Shown: one piece after another, positions 16,896 through 26,918 of the stretch
How the letters are laid out: each line of letters starts with the position of its first letter
Position numbering within the stretch: the first letter of the stretch is position 1
NCBI RefSeq assembly: GCF_035978755.1
Contig: NZ_CP108414.1
Location: 5,518,001-5,582,000, forward strand
DNA from: Streptomyces sp. NBC_01298
Lineage (GTDB): Bacteria > Actinomycetota > Actinomycetes > Streptomycetales > Streptomycetaceae
Length of the DNA: 64,000 nucleotides
Direction: 5' to 3'
The notes under the pieces: model-generated
Databases searched by the model: none
What the model was told of the DNA's origin: nothing
What the model saw: only the letters and a program-made list of their open reading frames with translations
Translations under genes and position numbers: made by a program

Positions 16896-17891
16896 GTGAC
16901 TGACGACGTGTCCTCCGAGCCCACCGGCCGCATCGTGCTGCTGACCACCAGCCACCGGGTGGCCCCCGGCATGCTGTCCTGGCCCGCCTGGCAGACCCTG
17001 CGCGCCGCGGACCGGGTGCTGTGCGCCGACCCGGGCCACGTCCAGCTCCCCTACCTGCGCGAGGCCGGCGTCGACGTGGCCCTGGAGGCCCCCGACGCCC
17101 AGGCGCTGATCGAGGAGTGCGCCGGCGGGCACACCGTCGTCGTCCTGCTCAGCGGGGAGGGGGACCGGCGGCTCACCGACGGGCTGGCCCGCTTCGCCGG
17201 CTCGGGCCGGGTCGCCGTACCGGACCTGGAGCTGCTGCCGGGCTCGTACGACCTGCCCGGCGCACGCCTGCTCGACCTCGTCCAGGTCATGGACCGGGTC
17301 CGGCGCGAATGCCCCTGGACCTCGGAGCAGACCCACGAGGGACTGGCGAAGTACGCCATCGAAGAGGCCTACGAACTGGTCGAGGCCATCGAGGCCGGGG
17401 ACCGGGAGGAACTGCGGGAGGAGCTCGGGGACGTCCTGCTCCAGGTGGTCTTCCACGCACGCATCGCGGAGGAGGGCGGCCCCGGTGAAGGCGAAGAGGA
17501 CGAGCCGTTCTCCATCGACGACGTGGCCGGGGCCCTCGTCGAGAAGCTGATCCACCGGCACCCGCACGTCTTCGGCGACGCGACGGCGCGGACCCCCGAG
17601 GACGTGCACGCGCACTGGCAGCGCACCAAGCAGGAGGAGAAGCAGCGGGAGTCGGTGACCGACGGGATCCCGGTCGGACAGCCCGGTCTCGCGCTCGCGG
17701 CCAAGCTGGCGGGCCGCGCCCGTGCGGGGGCGGTGCCCGTGGAACTGCCCCGCGGGGAGGGCGTCGGGTACGAACTGCTGGAACTGGCGGCGCGCGCCGA
17801 GGCGGCGGGGACCGACCCCGAGACCGCGCTGCGCGCGGCGGCCCGGACCTACCGGGACGCGATCCGCAGGGCCGAGGGCGTCGGCGAGTAG
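16896..17891 (+). CDS. mazG: nucleoside triphosphate pyrophosphohydrolase, MazG family
   Basis: 331 residues. The N-terminal part (about 1-125; IVLLTTSHRVAPGMLSWPAW) resembles the extended N-terminal domain of actinobacterial MazG. The MazG domain starts near LLDLVQVMDRVRRECPW and has the metal-binding pattern EEAYELVEAIE and ELGDVLLQVVFHARIAEE. These enzymes hydrolyse NTPs to NMP and pyrophosphate, cleansing the pool of aberrant nucleotides. GTG start at 16896, directly preceded by GGAGG, which would be too close for normal initiation, so a start a few codons downstream cannot be excluded. Confidence 0.9.
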   Translation: MTDDVSSEPTGRIVLLTTSHRVAPGMLSWPAWQTLRAADRVLCADPGHVQLPYLREAGVDVALEAPDAQALIEECAGGHTVVVLLSGEGDRRLTDGLARFAGSGRVAVPDLELLPGSYDLPGARLLDLVQVMDRVRRECPWTSEQTHEGLAKYAIEEAYELVEAIEAGDREELREELGDVLLQVVFHARIAEEGGPGEGEEDEPFSIDDVAGALVEKLIHRHPHVFGDATARTPEDVHAHWQRTKQEEKQRESVTDGIPVGQPGLALAAKLAGRARAGAVPVELPRGEGVGYELLELAARAEAAGTDPETALRAAARTYRDAIRRAEGVGE

Positions 17892-17951
17892 CCCACGGCG
17901 GCGGGAGGCACCGGCGGCGTCAGGCACCGGCGGCGTCAGGCAGTGATGTCC

Positions 17952-19169
17952 TCAATGCTCCCGGGGAGCCCGGCCGGACGGGTTGTGCCAGTGCGGGTCG
18001 GGGCGGTTCAGGAACCACTCGCCGAAGCCCATCGGGCGGCTTCCGTCCTCCTGGCTCCTGCCACTGGCGGGTACGGAGTCGTAGAAGATCCCTTCGGGGC
18101 GCGCGCCGAGTTCCTCCAGGAGGTACGAGGTCTCCCGGATGAACTGCGGCGGACCGCTCAGGTAGACGTTCTGGTCGGGCCACAGCCCGCGGTTGCTGAG
18201 CGCCGTCGCCAGCCGGTCGGTGGCCTGGTTGCGGTGCCGGCCGGGGGCGGGGGTGATGTAGGTGACGCTCAGCCAGTCCAGGGAGTCCGCGTACGCGTCG
18301 ATGAGCGGGCGGTCGTAGAGGTGTGCGGCGTCGCGTGCGACCACGAAGAGCCGCGCGTCCTGATCGGGAGGGTGTTCCGCCAGGTCCTCCAGCATCGCGC
18401 GGACCGGGGCCCAGCCGGTGCCGGCGGCTATGAAGCTGACCGGGCGGTCCTCGCGGCGGAAGGTCATCTGCCCGCCGGCCGCGCCGAGCCGCAGCACGTC
18501 CCCGGGCTGGGTCTCGCGGATCAGGGCGGTGCTGAGGCGGCCGCCCTCGATCCGGCTGACGTGCAGGTCGAGCGTGCCGTCGGCGCGGGGCGCGTTGCCC
18601 AGGGAGTACGTGCGCCAGGTCGTCGGCACCCGGTCGCTGCTCACGCTCGCGTACTGGCCGGGGACATGGGGGAAGTGCGCGTGCGGGCGGAGGGTCAGGA
18701 CGCCGATGTCCTCCCCGTACAGCAGGTGGCGTACGACTTCCGCGTCCCACCAGGGCGGATCCTCGCTCTCGGCGGCGCCGGCCATCATCGCGTCCGCGAT
18801 CACCTGGTACGCCTCTGACCAGGCCTTCTCCACCTGCGGGTGCCAGGCGGACCCGGAGGCCTCGGCGAGCGCGGCGATGAGGCTGGTGCCCACGGCCGCG
18901 TAGTGCTCGGGCCCCGCCAGGAACTTGCGGTGGTCGCGGCCGAGGTCGCGGAGATAGGGGACGAGCGTCTCGTTCTCCAGGTGGGCGATCACATGGGTGA
19001 GCGCGGCGAAGAGCCGGTCCCGTTGCCGTTCCATGTCTTCGAGGGAGGCCGGGAAGAGATCACGGACTCCGGGGTTGTGCCAGAAGAGGTGGGAGTAGAA
19101 GAACTTGACCGCGTGCTCGGCCCGTCTCTCCACCACCGCGAAGCTGCTTTTCAAGATCCTCACATCCAC
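17952..19169 (-). CDS. flavohaemoglobin-type globin/FAD/NAD oxidoreductase
   Basis: 405 residues. Globin domain (1-135): B10-type Tyr25 (VKFFYSHLFW), CD1 Phe39, distal Gln49, proximal His80 in RDHRKFLAGPEHYAAVG. The FAD domain has RTYSLGNAP and GGRLSTALI, and the NAD domain has FIAAGTGWAPVRAML and YLSGPPQF. Length and order match nitric-oxide-detoxifying flavohaemoproteins. Start is GTG 19169 (or GTG 19163) since the upstream in-frame extension has no globin character; no Shine-Dalgarno is evident, so the mRNA may be leaderless. Divergent from the P450 gene. Confidence 0.88.
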   Translation of the reverse strand: MDVRILKSSFAVVERRAEHAVKFFYSHLFWHNPGVRDLFPASLEDMERQRDRLFAALTHVIAHLENETLVPYLRDLGRDHRKFLAGPEHYAAVGTSLIAALAEASGSAWHPQVEKAWSEAYQVIADAMMAGAAESEDPPWWDAEVVRHLLYGEDIGVLTLRPHAHFPHVPGQYASVSSDRVPTTWRTYSLGNAPRADGTLDLHVSRIEGGRLSTALIRETQPGDVLRLGAAGGQMTFRREDRPVSFIAAGTGWAPVRAMLEDLAEHPPDQDARLFVVARDAAHLYDRPLIDAYADSLDWLSVTYITPAPGRHRNQATDRLATALSNRGLWPDQNVYLSGPPQFIRETSYLLEELGARPEGIFYDSVPASGRSQEDGSRPMGFGEWFLNRPDPHWHNPSGRAPREH

Positions 19170-19242
19170 AAAACCGAAAGTAGGAACGCCGGGGAACGTG
19201 AGGTCAAGCCAGAGCCGATCTACGGACAGCCGCGATAAATGG

Positions 19243-19252
19243 CCCATATGGG
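19243..19252. promoter_or_regulatory. palindrome CCCATATGGG in the globin/P450 divergent gap
   Basis: Perfect 10-bp dyad, 33 bp before the P450 start and 74 bp before the globin start. Could be an operator; short enough to arise by chance. Confidence 0.25.
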
Positions 19253-19284
19253 GTGATGGGTGGCGGGCGGGATACGGTCTCCGG

Positions 19285-20616
19285 GTGCACGAGCAGACTC
19301 CCGCAGCCCCCGAAGAGCCCGCCGCCGACCAGTCCGTGGACGGATCCGCGCCCCTCTCCACCGCCGTCTCCGACTCCCCTCCGACCCTGTTCGACTGGGA
19401 GTTCGCGACCGACCCGTACCCGGCGTACGCCTGGCTGCGCGAGCACGCCCCCGTGCACCGCACCACGCTCCCCAGCGGGGTCGAGGCCTGGCTCGTCACC
19501 CGGTACGCCGACGCCCGCCAGGCCCTCGCCGACCAGCGGCTCAGCAAGAACCCGGCGCATCACGAGGGCTCCGCACACGCCAAGGGCCGCACCGGGATCC
19601 CCGGGGAGCGCAAGGCGGAACTGATGACCCACCTCCTCAACATCGACCCGCCGGACCACACCCGGCTGCGCCGGCTGGTGTCGAAGGCGTTCACCCCGCG
19701 CAGGGTCGCCGAGTTCGCTCCGAGGGTGCAGGAGCTGACCGACCACCTCATCGACCGGTTCGCGGAGAAGGGGGAGGCGGACCTCATCCACGAGTTCGCC
19801 TTCCCGCTCCCCATCTACGCCATCTGCGAGATGCTCGGCGTACCGCGAGAGGACCAGGACGACTTCCGCGACTGGGCGGGAATGATGATCCGGCACGGCG
19901 GCGGGCCGCGCGGCGGCGTGGCCCGGTCCGTGAAGCAGATGCGCACCTATCTCGGGGAGCTCATCCACCGCAAGCGCGACGACCTCGGCGACGACCTGAT
20001 CTCCGATCTGATCCGGGCGAGCGACCACGGTGACCACCTGACGGAGGCCGAGGCCACCGCCATGGCCTTCATCCTCTTGTTCGCGGGGTTCGAAACCACG
20101 GTCAACCTCATCGGCAACGGGGTCCACTCCCTCTTCATGAACCCGGAGCAGCGCGAGCGGCTCCAGCTCTCCCTCGCCGCGGGCGAGACCGGACTGCTGG
20201 AGACCGGCGTGGAGGAGCTGCTGCGCTACGACGGCCCGGTGGAGCTGGCCACCTGGCGGTTCGCCACCGAGTCCTTCGCCCTCGGCGGCCGGGACATCGC
20301 GGCGGGAGATCCGGTCCTGGTGGTCCTGGCGGCGGCCGACCGGGACCCCGAACGGTTCGCCGACCCGGACACCCTGGACCTCTCTCGGACGGACAACCAG
20401 CACCTCGGGTACGGGCACGGCATCCACTACTGCCTGGGCGCCCCGCTCGCCCGGCTCGAAGGGCAGACCGCCCTCGCGACCCTGCTGACGCGGCTGCCCG
20501 ATCTGGAACTCGCCGTGGCACCCGAAGAGCTGCGCTGGCGCGGTGGGCTCATCATGCGGGGGCTGCGGACGCTGCCGGTCCGCTTCAGCGCCGAATCGAA
20601 GGCCCAAAACACCTGA
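19285..20616 (+). CDS. cytochrome P450 (CYP107-like)
   Basis: 443 residues, typical for soluble bacterial P450s. Oxygen-binding I-helix FAGFETTVNLIGNG, ExxR motif in VEELLRYDGPVE, and haem-Cys loop LGYGHGIHYCLGAPLARLEG near residue 383. The substrate cannot be read from the sequence; no ferredoxin gene is adjacent, so redox partners come from elsewhere. GTG 19285 is preceded at 6 nt by TACGGT, a -10-like sequence, so translation may be leaderless. Likely role: hydroxylation of a small molecule. Confidence 0.92.
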   Translation: MHEQTPAAPEEPAADQSVDGSAPLSTAVSDSPPTLFDWEFATDPYPAYAWLREHAPVHRTTLPSGVEAWLVTRYADARQALADQRLSKNPAHHEGSAHAKGRTGIPGERKAELMTHLLNIDPPDHTRLRRLVSKAFTPRRVAEFAPRVQELTDHLIDRFAEKGEADLIHEFAFPLPIYAICEMLGVPREDQDDFRDWAGMMIRHGGGPRGGVARSVKQMRTYLGELIHRKRDDLGDDLISDLIRASDHGDHLTEAEATAMAFILLFAGFETTVNLIGNGVHSLFMNPEQRERLQLSLAAGETGLLETGVEELLRYDGPVELATWRFATESFALGGRDIAAGDPVLVVLAAADRDPERFADPDTLDLSRTDNQHLGYGHGIHYCLGAPLARLEGQTALATLLTRLPDLELAVAPEELRWRGGLIMRGLRTLPVRFSAESKAQNT

Positions 20617-20652
20617 AACCGGCCTGATCTGAAGTCAGTTCACCGCCCAAAC

Positions 20653-20682
20653 TTGTGACAGGCGTTCGAAGGCCGCTAGGTT
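20653..20682 (+). promoter_or_regulatory. sigma-70-type promoter for the first rpf gene
   Basis: TTGTGA and TAGGTT separated by 18 bp, 38 bp before the start codon at 20721. This leader is short and shows no riboswitch, unlike that of the second rpf gene. Confidence 0.5.
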
Positions 20683-20720
20683 CTGCCGTTACCCCGCCGT
20701 TATGCGAAAGGTGCAGCCTC

Positions 20721-21938
20721 ATGCGTTCCGGGAACGGCCGCCACAGACGCCCCCGACAAGTGCCCGCACTTGTCGTCACCGCCGGAGTCACCGGCACCGC
20801 GCTCGCCCTGCCGCTGCTCGCCGCCACGGGCGCGAGCGCGGCGGAGACCTCCACATGGGACAAGGTCGCCGAATGCGAGAGCGGCGGCACGTGGAGTGCC
20901 AACTTCGGCGGCGGCGCGTACGGCGGGCTGCAGTTCACCCAGGAGCAGTGGAAGAGGGCCGGCGGGCTCGACTTCGCCGAGCGCGCCGACCTGGCCAGCC
21001 GCTCCCAGCAGATCGCGGTCGCCGAGCGCGTGCTGGCTTCCCAGGGCCCCCAGGCGTGGCCGCTGTGCGGAGTGCCGGCCGGCCTGACCCAGGACGCGCC
21101 CGCCGCCGAGGTGGACCCGGGCCTGCCCAGCGGTTCCGGATCCGCCTCCCCGGCCCCCTCCCGCCCGGACGAGGCCGTGCCGCACGCCGGCTCGGGCAAG
21201 CCGTCAACGGACTTCGGGGCCCCCACGCCGAAGACCCCGGCTCCCGAGGCCCCGTCGGCCTCGGCGCGGCCCGACTACCCGATCGGCGTGCCCGGCGAAC
21301 TGCCCGTCATGCCCGCGCCGGACCTGGAGACGCCCCCGGGACTCCCGGGCGACCCGACGGTTCCCACGAGCCCGGTGGACCCCACCGCCCCAGTGGCGCC
21401 GCCGTCCGGGGACCCGACCGCTCCGGTCGGCCCCACCGCGCCGGTGGCTCCGCCGTCGGGGGACCCGACGGCTCCGGTGTCCCCGTCCGACCCGTCCGAC
21501 CCGTCCGACCCGTCCAACCCGGGTGACCCGACGAACCCCGGGGACGCGGCGAACCCGACCAACCCGGGGAACTCCGCGAACCCGTCAAATCCGGTCAACC
21601 CGGTTGATCCCACAGCCCCGACGGCTCCGGCCGCACCCGGCGCGTCCACCGCTCCGGGCGCGACGCCGACCCCCGGTGCGGCCTCCGGTTCGGCTTCCGG
21701 TTCGACCGAGGGCGGCGGCAAGCACCGCGGCCCGGCCGCGGTCGAGACGGCCTCCGGGTCTGATGCCGCGTCGGAGTCCACGTACACCGTGAAGGCGGGC
21801 GACAGCCTCATCGAGATCGCGGACGCCAACGGAGTGAAGGGTGGCTGGAAGGGTCTCTACGAGGCCAACGAGCAGGTCATCGGCGGCGATGCGGACCTGA
21901 TCAAGCCCGGCCAGAATCTGGATCTAACGCACCAATAG
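20721..21938 (+). CDS. resuscitation-promoting-factor-like transglycosylase with LysM
   Basis: 405 residues. Signal peptide (about 1-40, ending ATGASA), then an Rpf catalytic domain (about 42-118) with catalytic Glu53 in AECESGGTW and the Rpf signature GAYGGLQFTQEQW. A roughly 220-residue Pro/Asp/Asn/Ala-rich linker contains two near-identical DPTAPV..PPSGDP blocks and many NP(G/S) units. A C-terminal LysM follows (YTVKAGDSLIEIADANG to the end). It cleaves the glycan strands of peptidoglycan and probably helps spore germination or growth resumption. The long linker may span the wall. ATG 20721 was chosen to give a proper signal peptide. Confidence 0.92.
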   Translation: MRSGNGRHRRPRQVPALVVTAGVTGTALALPLLAATGASAAETSTWDKVAECESGGTWSANFGGGAYGGLQFTQEQWKRAGGLDFAERADLASRSQQIAVAERVLASQGPQAWPLCGVPAGLTQDAPAAEVDPGLPSGSGSASPAPSRPDEAVPHAGSGKPSTDFGAPTPKTPAPEAPSASARPDYPIGVPGELPVMPAPDLETPPGLPGDPTVPTSPVDPTAPVAPPSGDPTAPVGPTAPVAPPSGDPTAPVSPSDPSDPSDPSNPGDPTNPGDAANPTNPGNSANPSNPVNPVDPTAPTAPAAPGASTAPGATPTPGAASGSASGSTEGGGKHRGPAAVETASGSDAASESTYTVKAGDSLIEIADANGVKGGWKGLYEANEQVIGGDADLIKPGQNLDLTHQ

Positions 21939-22096
21939 GGGCACTTAAGCCGCCCGGAACCAGCTGATTGTCCGTTTTCTGTAAGTGAGACATGTGTCTC
22001 TTCAGGTCAACTGGCGTGTCCGGCCCGGAGGGTTCCGCAAACCCCGCCCTCACCTGCGCAAACGTCCTTCCGGGGAGCGCAAGTAGGCACCGTTTT

Positions 22097-22126
22097 CCCC
22101 CGATGTTGCTCGTTGAACATCGGGGG
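22097..22126. promoter_or_regulatory. 11-bp inverted repeat overlapping the rpfA -35 region
   Basis: CCCCCGATGTT/AACATCGGGGG with an 8-base spacer. The right arm overlaps TTGAAC, the candidate -35 of the rpfA promoter, so a repressor or activator site is more likely than a terminator (no T tract follows). Confidence 0.4.
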
Positions 22127-22142
22127 GAGACCTGTCTACCTT
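22113..22142 (+). promoter_or_regulatory. rpfA promoter
   Basis: TTGAAC and TACCTT with an 18-bp spacer. Initiation near 22149 would give a leader of about 240 nt that contains the whole riboswitch. Confidence 0.5.
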
Positions 22143-22223
22143 CTGAATCGCTCGCCACCGCGGGCTCCTTCGACCGCATCGCCGAATCCTGCCGGCGGAC
22201 GGAGGGAACACTCGTCGCGTAAA

Positions 22224-22377
22224 GCGCCGAAGGCAGGAGCGGGGGAACCAAGGTAGGCGCCGGTAGCGGCCGTTGAGAGACGGTCACAACGCCGGCTAGG
22301 GGTTAAGACGAGCGCTAGGTCGCTCGGCCGGGCACTCACTCGCCCGAACCCGACAGCTCACCTCGTAGGCGTCGGTG
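22224..22377 (+). promoter_or_regulatory. c-di-AMP (ydaO/yuaA-type) riboswitch
   Basis: Conserved core elements are present in order: GCGGGGGAACC near 22239, GGGGTTAAG near 22299, and CCGAACCCGACAGCTCACC followed by TCGTAGGC near 22343-22370. Outer helix P1 can form between CGCCGA (22225-22230) and TCGGTG (22372-22377). The 3' strand of P1 abuts the Shine-Dalgarno GAGGAG, so the switch could act at translation or by termination before rpfA. Control of rpf genes by this riboswitch class is established in Streptomyces. Confidence 0.9.
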
Positions 22378-22388
22378 AGGAGAACTCC

Positions 22389-23087
22389 ATGCTGCTTTCG
22401 GGCAAGGGCAAGCACCGTCGCGGTTCCAAGGCCGTCCGCATCGTCACCCTCGCCGGTGTCGCCGGTGTCACCGTGGCCGCGCCGCTGATGGCCGCGGGCA
22501 CCGCTTCCGCCGCGACCGGCGCCGAGTGGGACCGGGTCGCCTCCTGCGAGTCCGGCGGCAACTGGTCCATCAACACGGGCAACGGCTACTACGGCGGCCT
22601 GCAGTTCTCGTCCTCCACCTGGGCCGCGTACGGCGGCAAGGCGTACGCCGCGCAGGCCAACCAGGCCTCCAAGGGCCAGCAGATAGCCATCGCCGAGAAG
22701 GTCCTCAAGGGCCAGGGCAAGGGCGCCTGGCCGTCCTGCGGCGTCGGCCTGTCGAACTCCTCCTACACCGGCGGCGGCTCGGGGACGACCACCCCCTCCA
22801 AGCCGAAGACGCAGCCGAAGCCGGCCGCGCCGAAGACGAAGCCGAAGACCGAGGCTCCGAAGAAGGAGACCAAGCGCGTCGAGGCTCCGACGACCCGCTC
22901 CGAGCGTCCGGCCGCCGCGCCGAAGACGGGCAACGGCTCCTACGAGGTCAAGTCCGGCGACACGCTGGGCGCGATCGCCGACGCGAACAACGTGTCCGGT
23001 GGCTGGGAGAAGCTCTTCGAGCTCAACAAGGAGATCGTGTCGGACGCGAACCTGATCTACCCCGGCCAGAAGCTGAACCTCAGCTGA
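22389..23087 (+). CDS. rpfA: resuscitation-promoting factor RpfA (Rpf domain plus LysM)
   Basis: 232 residues. Signal peptide about 1-41 (AAGTASAA), Rpf lysozyme-like domain about 43-117 with catalytic Glu54 in VASCESGGNW and GYYGGLQFSSSTW, a Lys/Pro-rich linker (PKTQPKPAAPKTKPKTEAPK), and a C-terminal LysM (YEVKSGDTLGAIADANN to the end). It hydrolyses cell-wall glycan during germination and outgrowth. Shine-Dalgarno GAGGAG precedes ATG 22389. Expression is probably switched by c-di-AMP through the leader riboswitch. Compared with the rpf gene at 20721 it has a much shorter, basic linker. Confidence 0.94.
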   Translation: MLLSGKGKHRRGSKAVRIVTLAGVAGVTVAAPLMAAGTASAATGAEWDRVASCESGGNWSINTGNGYYGGLQFSSSTWAAYGGKAYAAQANQASKGQQIAIAEKVLKGQGKGAWPSCGVGLSNSSYTGGGSGTTTPSKPKTQPKPAAPKTKPKTEAPKKETKRVEAPTTRSERPAAAPKTGNGSYEVKSGDTLGAIADANNVSGGWEKLFELNKEIVSDANLIYPGQKLNLS

Positions 23088-23158
23088 AAGCCGTGAGAAC
23101 GCTCGCGGCCGCTTTCGCGACGCGCAGTAGTTCCACCGCGTAGTTCCACCAGCGATTC

Positions 23159-23196
23159 CACCGCCCGGCGCGTAACCCCCTTCGCGCCGGGCGGTG
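23159..23196. terminator. rpfA terminator
   Basis: 14-bp perfect stem (CACCGCCCGGCGCG / CGCGCCGGGCGGTG) with a 10-base loop, 72 bp after the rpfA stop. The remainder of 23088-23413 holds only the presumed eno promoter region (TAGGCT at 23335-23340 is a weak -10 candidate). Confidence 0.75.
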
Positions 23197-23344
23197 CTGT
23201 GTGCGGATGTCCCCGGTCTGACGGAGCCTCCGAAAGGCCGATGATCAAGGGTCCTATGTCCTGTAAGAGGGGCATTCAGGCCCTTTTTCGTCCCAGCCCC
23301 CGGGCGGTCGGCTGGCCGAGTGCCCGGAGGCGGTTAGGCTCTAA

Positions 23345-24694
<1,350 letters not shown>

Positions 24695-24728
24695 ACACCC
24701 TGATCGGTCCTTAGGGGCGCAAGCCTCC

Positions 24729-24771
24729 CTACGTCCCCGCACTCGGTCCCGTACCGTGTGCGGGGACGTAG
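24729..24771. terminator. terminator after eno
   Basis: 14-bp stem CTACGTCCCCGCAC / GTGCGGGGACGTAG around a 15-base loop between eno and the FtsB-like gene, separating the two units. Confidence 0.7.
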
Positions 24772-24802
24772 TGCGTCGTGCGCATATAGGGGAGGCGGAT
24801 CA

Positions 24803-25291
24803 ATGGCCGGGAACCGGGACCGGTTCGCCACGTTCTCGACCGCGACCAGGCTCAAGCAGCTCGGTGAGCGGACCGCGGCACACGTGTACCGCTCGCAGTC
24901 CCGCCGGCAGGTCCGCCGCAGCCGGCTCACCGGCCGGGCCGCCCTGCTCGTGCTCGTCCTCTGTACCCTGGTCGTCGCCCTCGCGTATCCGATGCGCCAG
25001 TACGTCTCCCAGCGCTCGGAGATCGCGCAGCAGCAGAAGGAGGCCGTCTCCGCGCGGGACCGGCTGGAACGGCTGCGCGACGAGAAGGCCCGCTGGCAGG
25101 ACAACGCGTACGCCGAGCAGCAGGCGCGCAAGCACCTGCACTTCGTCCGGCCGGGTGAGGTCAGCTACATCATGACCGACCCCGGAGCCGCCGCGGGAGA
25201 GCAGCGCCGCGGCGGACAGGCCGCCACCGACCGGCCCTGGTACTCCAACGTCTGGGACGGCGTCGACAAGGCCGACCGCCCGGGCGACTGA
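24803..25291 (+). CDS. FtsB-like septum formation initiator (DivIC family)
   Basis: 162 residues. A basic cytoplasmic N-terminus (RSQSRRQVRRSRLTGR) leads into one membrane helix (about 45-63), then an extracytoplasmic coiled coil (QYVSQRSEIAQQQKEAVSARD) and ArkhLhfVRPGEVSYI, the typical FtsB/DivIC end motif. It bridges FtsL/FtsQ in the divisome. AGGGGAGG precedes ATG 24803 by a good spacing. Position after eno and before DUF501/ppx is the standard actinobacterial order. Confidence 0.9.
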   Translation: MAGNRDRFATFSTATRLKQLGERTAAHVYRSQSRRQVRRSRLTGRAALLVLVLCTLVVALAYPMRQYVSQRSEIAQQQKEAVSARDRLERLRDEKARWQDNAYAEQQARKHLHFVRPGEVSYIMTDPGAAAGEQRRGGQAATDRPWYSNVWDGVDKADRPGD

Positions 25292-25331
25292 GTCCCACCC
25301 ATCCACGAGAACGAAAAGACTTCCTCCAGGC

Positions 25332-25910
25332 ATGCAGACGCCCCCGCCCCAGACCGACCGGACCGAGCCGACCGCCGCCGACATCGAGGCGTTCGAACAG
25401 CAGCTCGGCCGCCCCCCGCGCGGGCTCCGCGCCATCGCGCACCGCTGCCCCTGCGGGCAGCCGGACGTGGTGGAGACCGCCCCGCGGCTCCCCGACGGCA
25501 CCCCCTTCCCGACGCTGTACTACTTGACCTGCCCGCGGGCCGCCGGTGCGATCGGCACGCTGGAGGCCAACGGCGTGATGAAGGAGATGCAGGCCCGCCT
25601 CGCCGTGGACCCGGAGCTGGCCGCGGCCTACCGGGCCGCGCACGAGGACTACATCACCCGCCGCGACGCCATCGAGGTGCTCCAGGGCTTCCCGAGCGCC
25701 GGCGGCATGCCGGACCGGGTGAAGTGCCTGCACGTGCTGGTCGGCCACTCCCTGGCCGCGGGCCCGGGCGTGAACCCCTTCGGCGACGAGGCGCTGGCGA
25801 TGCTGCCCGAGTGGTGGGCCAAGGGCGCCTGCGTCACCCCGTGCGGCGAGAAGAAGGCCGACGGGCACGCAGAGAACGCCGCGGCCGCGGACGGGGAGGC
25901 GGGCGCGTGA
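25332..25910 (+). CDS. DUF501 domain protein
   Basis: 192 residues. It starts near TAADIEAFEQQLGRPPRGLRAIAHRCPCGQP and has Cys pairs (CPCG; VKCLHVL; CVTPCG) that could bind a metal, plus the family-typical segment GGMPDRVKCLHVLVGHSLA and NPFGDEAL. Function is unknown, but the gene is almost always next to ppx and eno in actinobacteria. Its stop overlaps the ppx GTG start, implying coupled expression. Confidence 0.9.
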   Translation: MQTPPPQTDRTEPTAADIEAFEQQLGRPPRGLRAIAHRCPCGQPDVVETAPRLPDGTPFPTLYYLTCPRAAGAIGTLEANGVMKEMQARLAVDPELAAAYRAAHEDYITRRDAIEVLQGFPSAGGMPDRVKCLHVLVGHSLAAGPGVNPFGDEALAMLPEWWAKGACVTPCGEKKADGHAENAAAADGEAGA

Positions 25911-26848
25911 CCCGGGTCGCGGCCGTCGACTGCGGTACGAACTCCATCCGGCTCCTCGTCGCGGACCTCGACCGCGCCACCGGCGAGCTGACCGACCTGG
26001 ACCGCCGGATGACCGTCGTCCGGCTCGGCCAGGGCGTCGACAAGACCGGCCGGCTGGCCCCGGAGGCGCTGGAGCGCACCTTCGCGGCGTGCCGCGAGTA
26101 CGCGGCGGTCATCAAGGAGCTCGGCGCCGAGCGGGTGCGCTTCGTGGCGACCTCGGCCTCCCGGGACGCCGAGAACCGGGACGAGTTCGTCCGGGGCGTC
26201 CTGGACATCCTGGGCGTCGAGCCCGAGGTGATCAGCGGGGACCAGGAGGCCGAGTTCTCCTTCACCGGCGCCACCGGCGAGCTGACCGGCCGCACCGATC
26301 TGGAGCGGCCCTTCCTGGTGGTGGACATCGGCGGCGGCTCCACGGAGTTCGTGGTCGGCACCGAGCACGTCGGGGCGGCCCGCTCCGTCGACGTGGGCTG
26401 CGTCCGGATGACCGAGCGCCACCTGACGGTGGACGGGGTCGTCACCGACCCGCCGACCGCCGAGCAGATCGCCGCGATACGGGCCGACATCGAGGCGGCC
26501 CTGGACCTGGCCTCCGAGACGGTCCCGCTGGCCGAGGCGCGCACCCTGGTGGGCCTGGCCGGTTCGGTGACCACGGTCGCCGCGATCGCGCTCGGCCTGG
26601 AGGCGTACGACTCGGCGCGGATCCACCACTCCCGGATCCCGTACGGGACGGTCCGCGAGATCAGCGAGCGGATGCTGACGCTGACGCACGCCGAGCGCGC
26701 GGTCATCCCGGTGATGCACCCGGGACGGGTCGACGTGATCGGCGCGGGCGCCCTGGTCCTGCTGGCGATCATGGAGCGGATCGGCGCCACGGAGGTCGTC
26801 GTCTCGGAGCACGACATCCTCGACGGAATCGCCTGGTCCATCGCCTGA
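25907..26848 (+). CDS. exopolyphosphatase/pppGpp phosphohydrolase (Ppx/GppA)
   Basis: 313 residues, the short actinobacterial form. ASKHA-fold phosphate motifs: VAAVDCGTNSIRLLV (phosphate 1), VVDIGGGSTEFVVG (phosphate 2), VGLAGSVTTVAAIALGL, and the closing EHDILDGIAW. It degrades polyphosphate and/or pppGpp, affecting stringent and phosphate responses. GTG 25907 overlaps the DUF501 stop (GTGA). Confidence 0.93.
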   Translation: MTRVAAVDCGTNSIRLLVADLDRATGELTDLDRRMTVVRLGQGVDKTGRLAPEALERTFAACREYAAVIKELGAERVRFVATSASRDAENRDEFVRGVLDILGVEPEVISGDQEAEFSFTGATGELTGRTDLERPFLVVDIGGGSTEFVVGTEHVGAARSVDVGCVRMTERHLTVDGVVTDPPTAEQIAAIRADIEAALDLASETVPLAEARTLVGLAGSVTTVAAIALGLEAYDSARIHHSRIPYGTVREISERMLTLTHAERAVIPVMHPGRVDVIGAGALVLLAIMERIGATEVVVSEHDILDGIAWSIA

Positions 26849-26872
26849 CGGGCCGTTCGACACGCACGTGAG

Positions 26873-26903
26873 GGTGCCCCCGGCGGATCCCGCCGGGGGC
26901 ACC
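26873..26903. terminator. bidirectional terminator between ppx and merR-clamp gene
   Basis: Perfect 14-bp stem GGTGCCCCCGGCGG / CCGCCGGGGGCACC with an ATC loop in the convergent gap. Confidence 0.8.
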
Positions 26904-26918
26904 GTCACGTCCGGACGG

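Larger units (their letters stand above)
21939..22388. other. long leader region of rpfA
   Basis: 450 bp without a gene. It holds a 14-bp palindrome GAGACATGTGTCTC (21987-22000), an 11-bp inverted repeat at 22097-22126, a promoter and a c-di-AMP riboswitch, listed separately. Confidence 0.8.

Noticed and set aside
20616..20720. Possible second c-di-AMP riboswitch before the first rpf gene
   Set aside because: The leader is about 40 nt and has none of the conserved core motifs.
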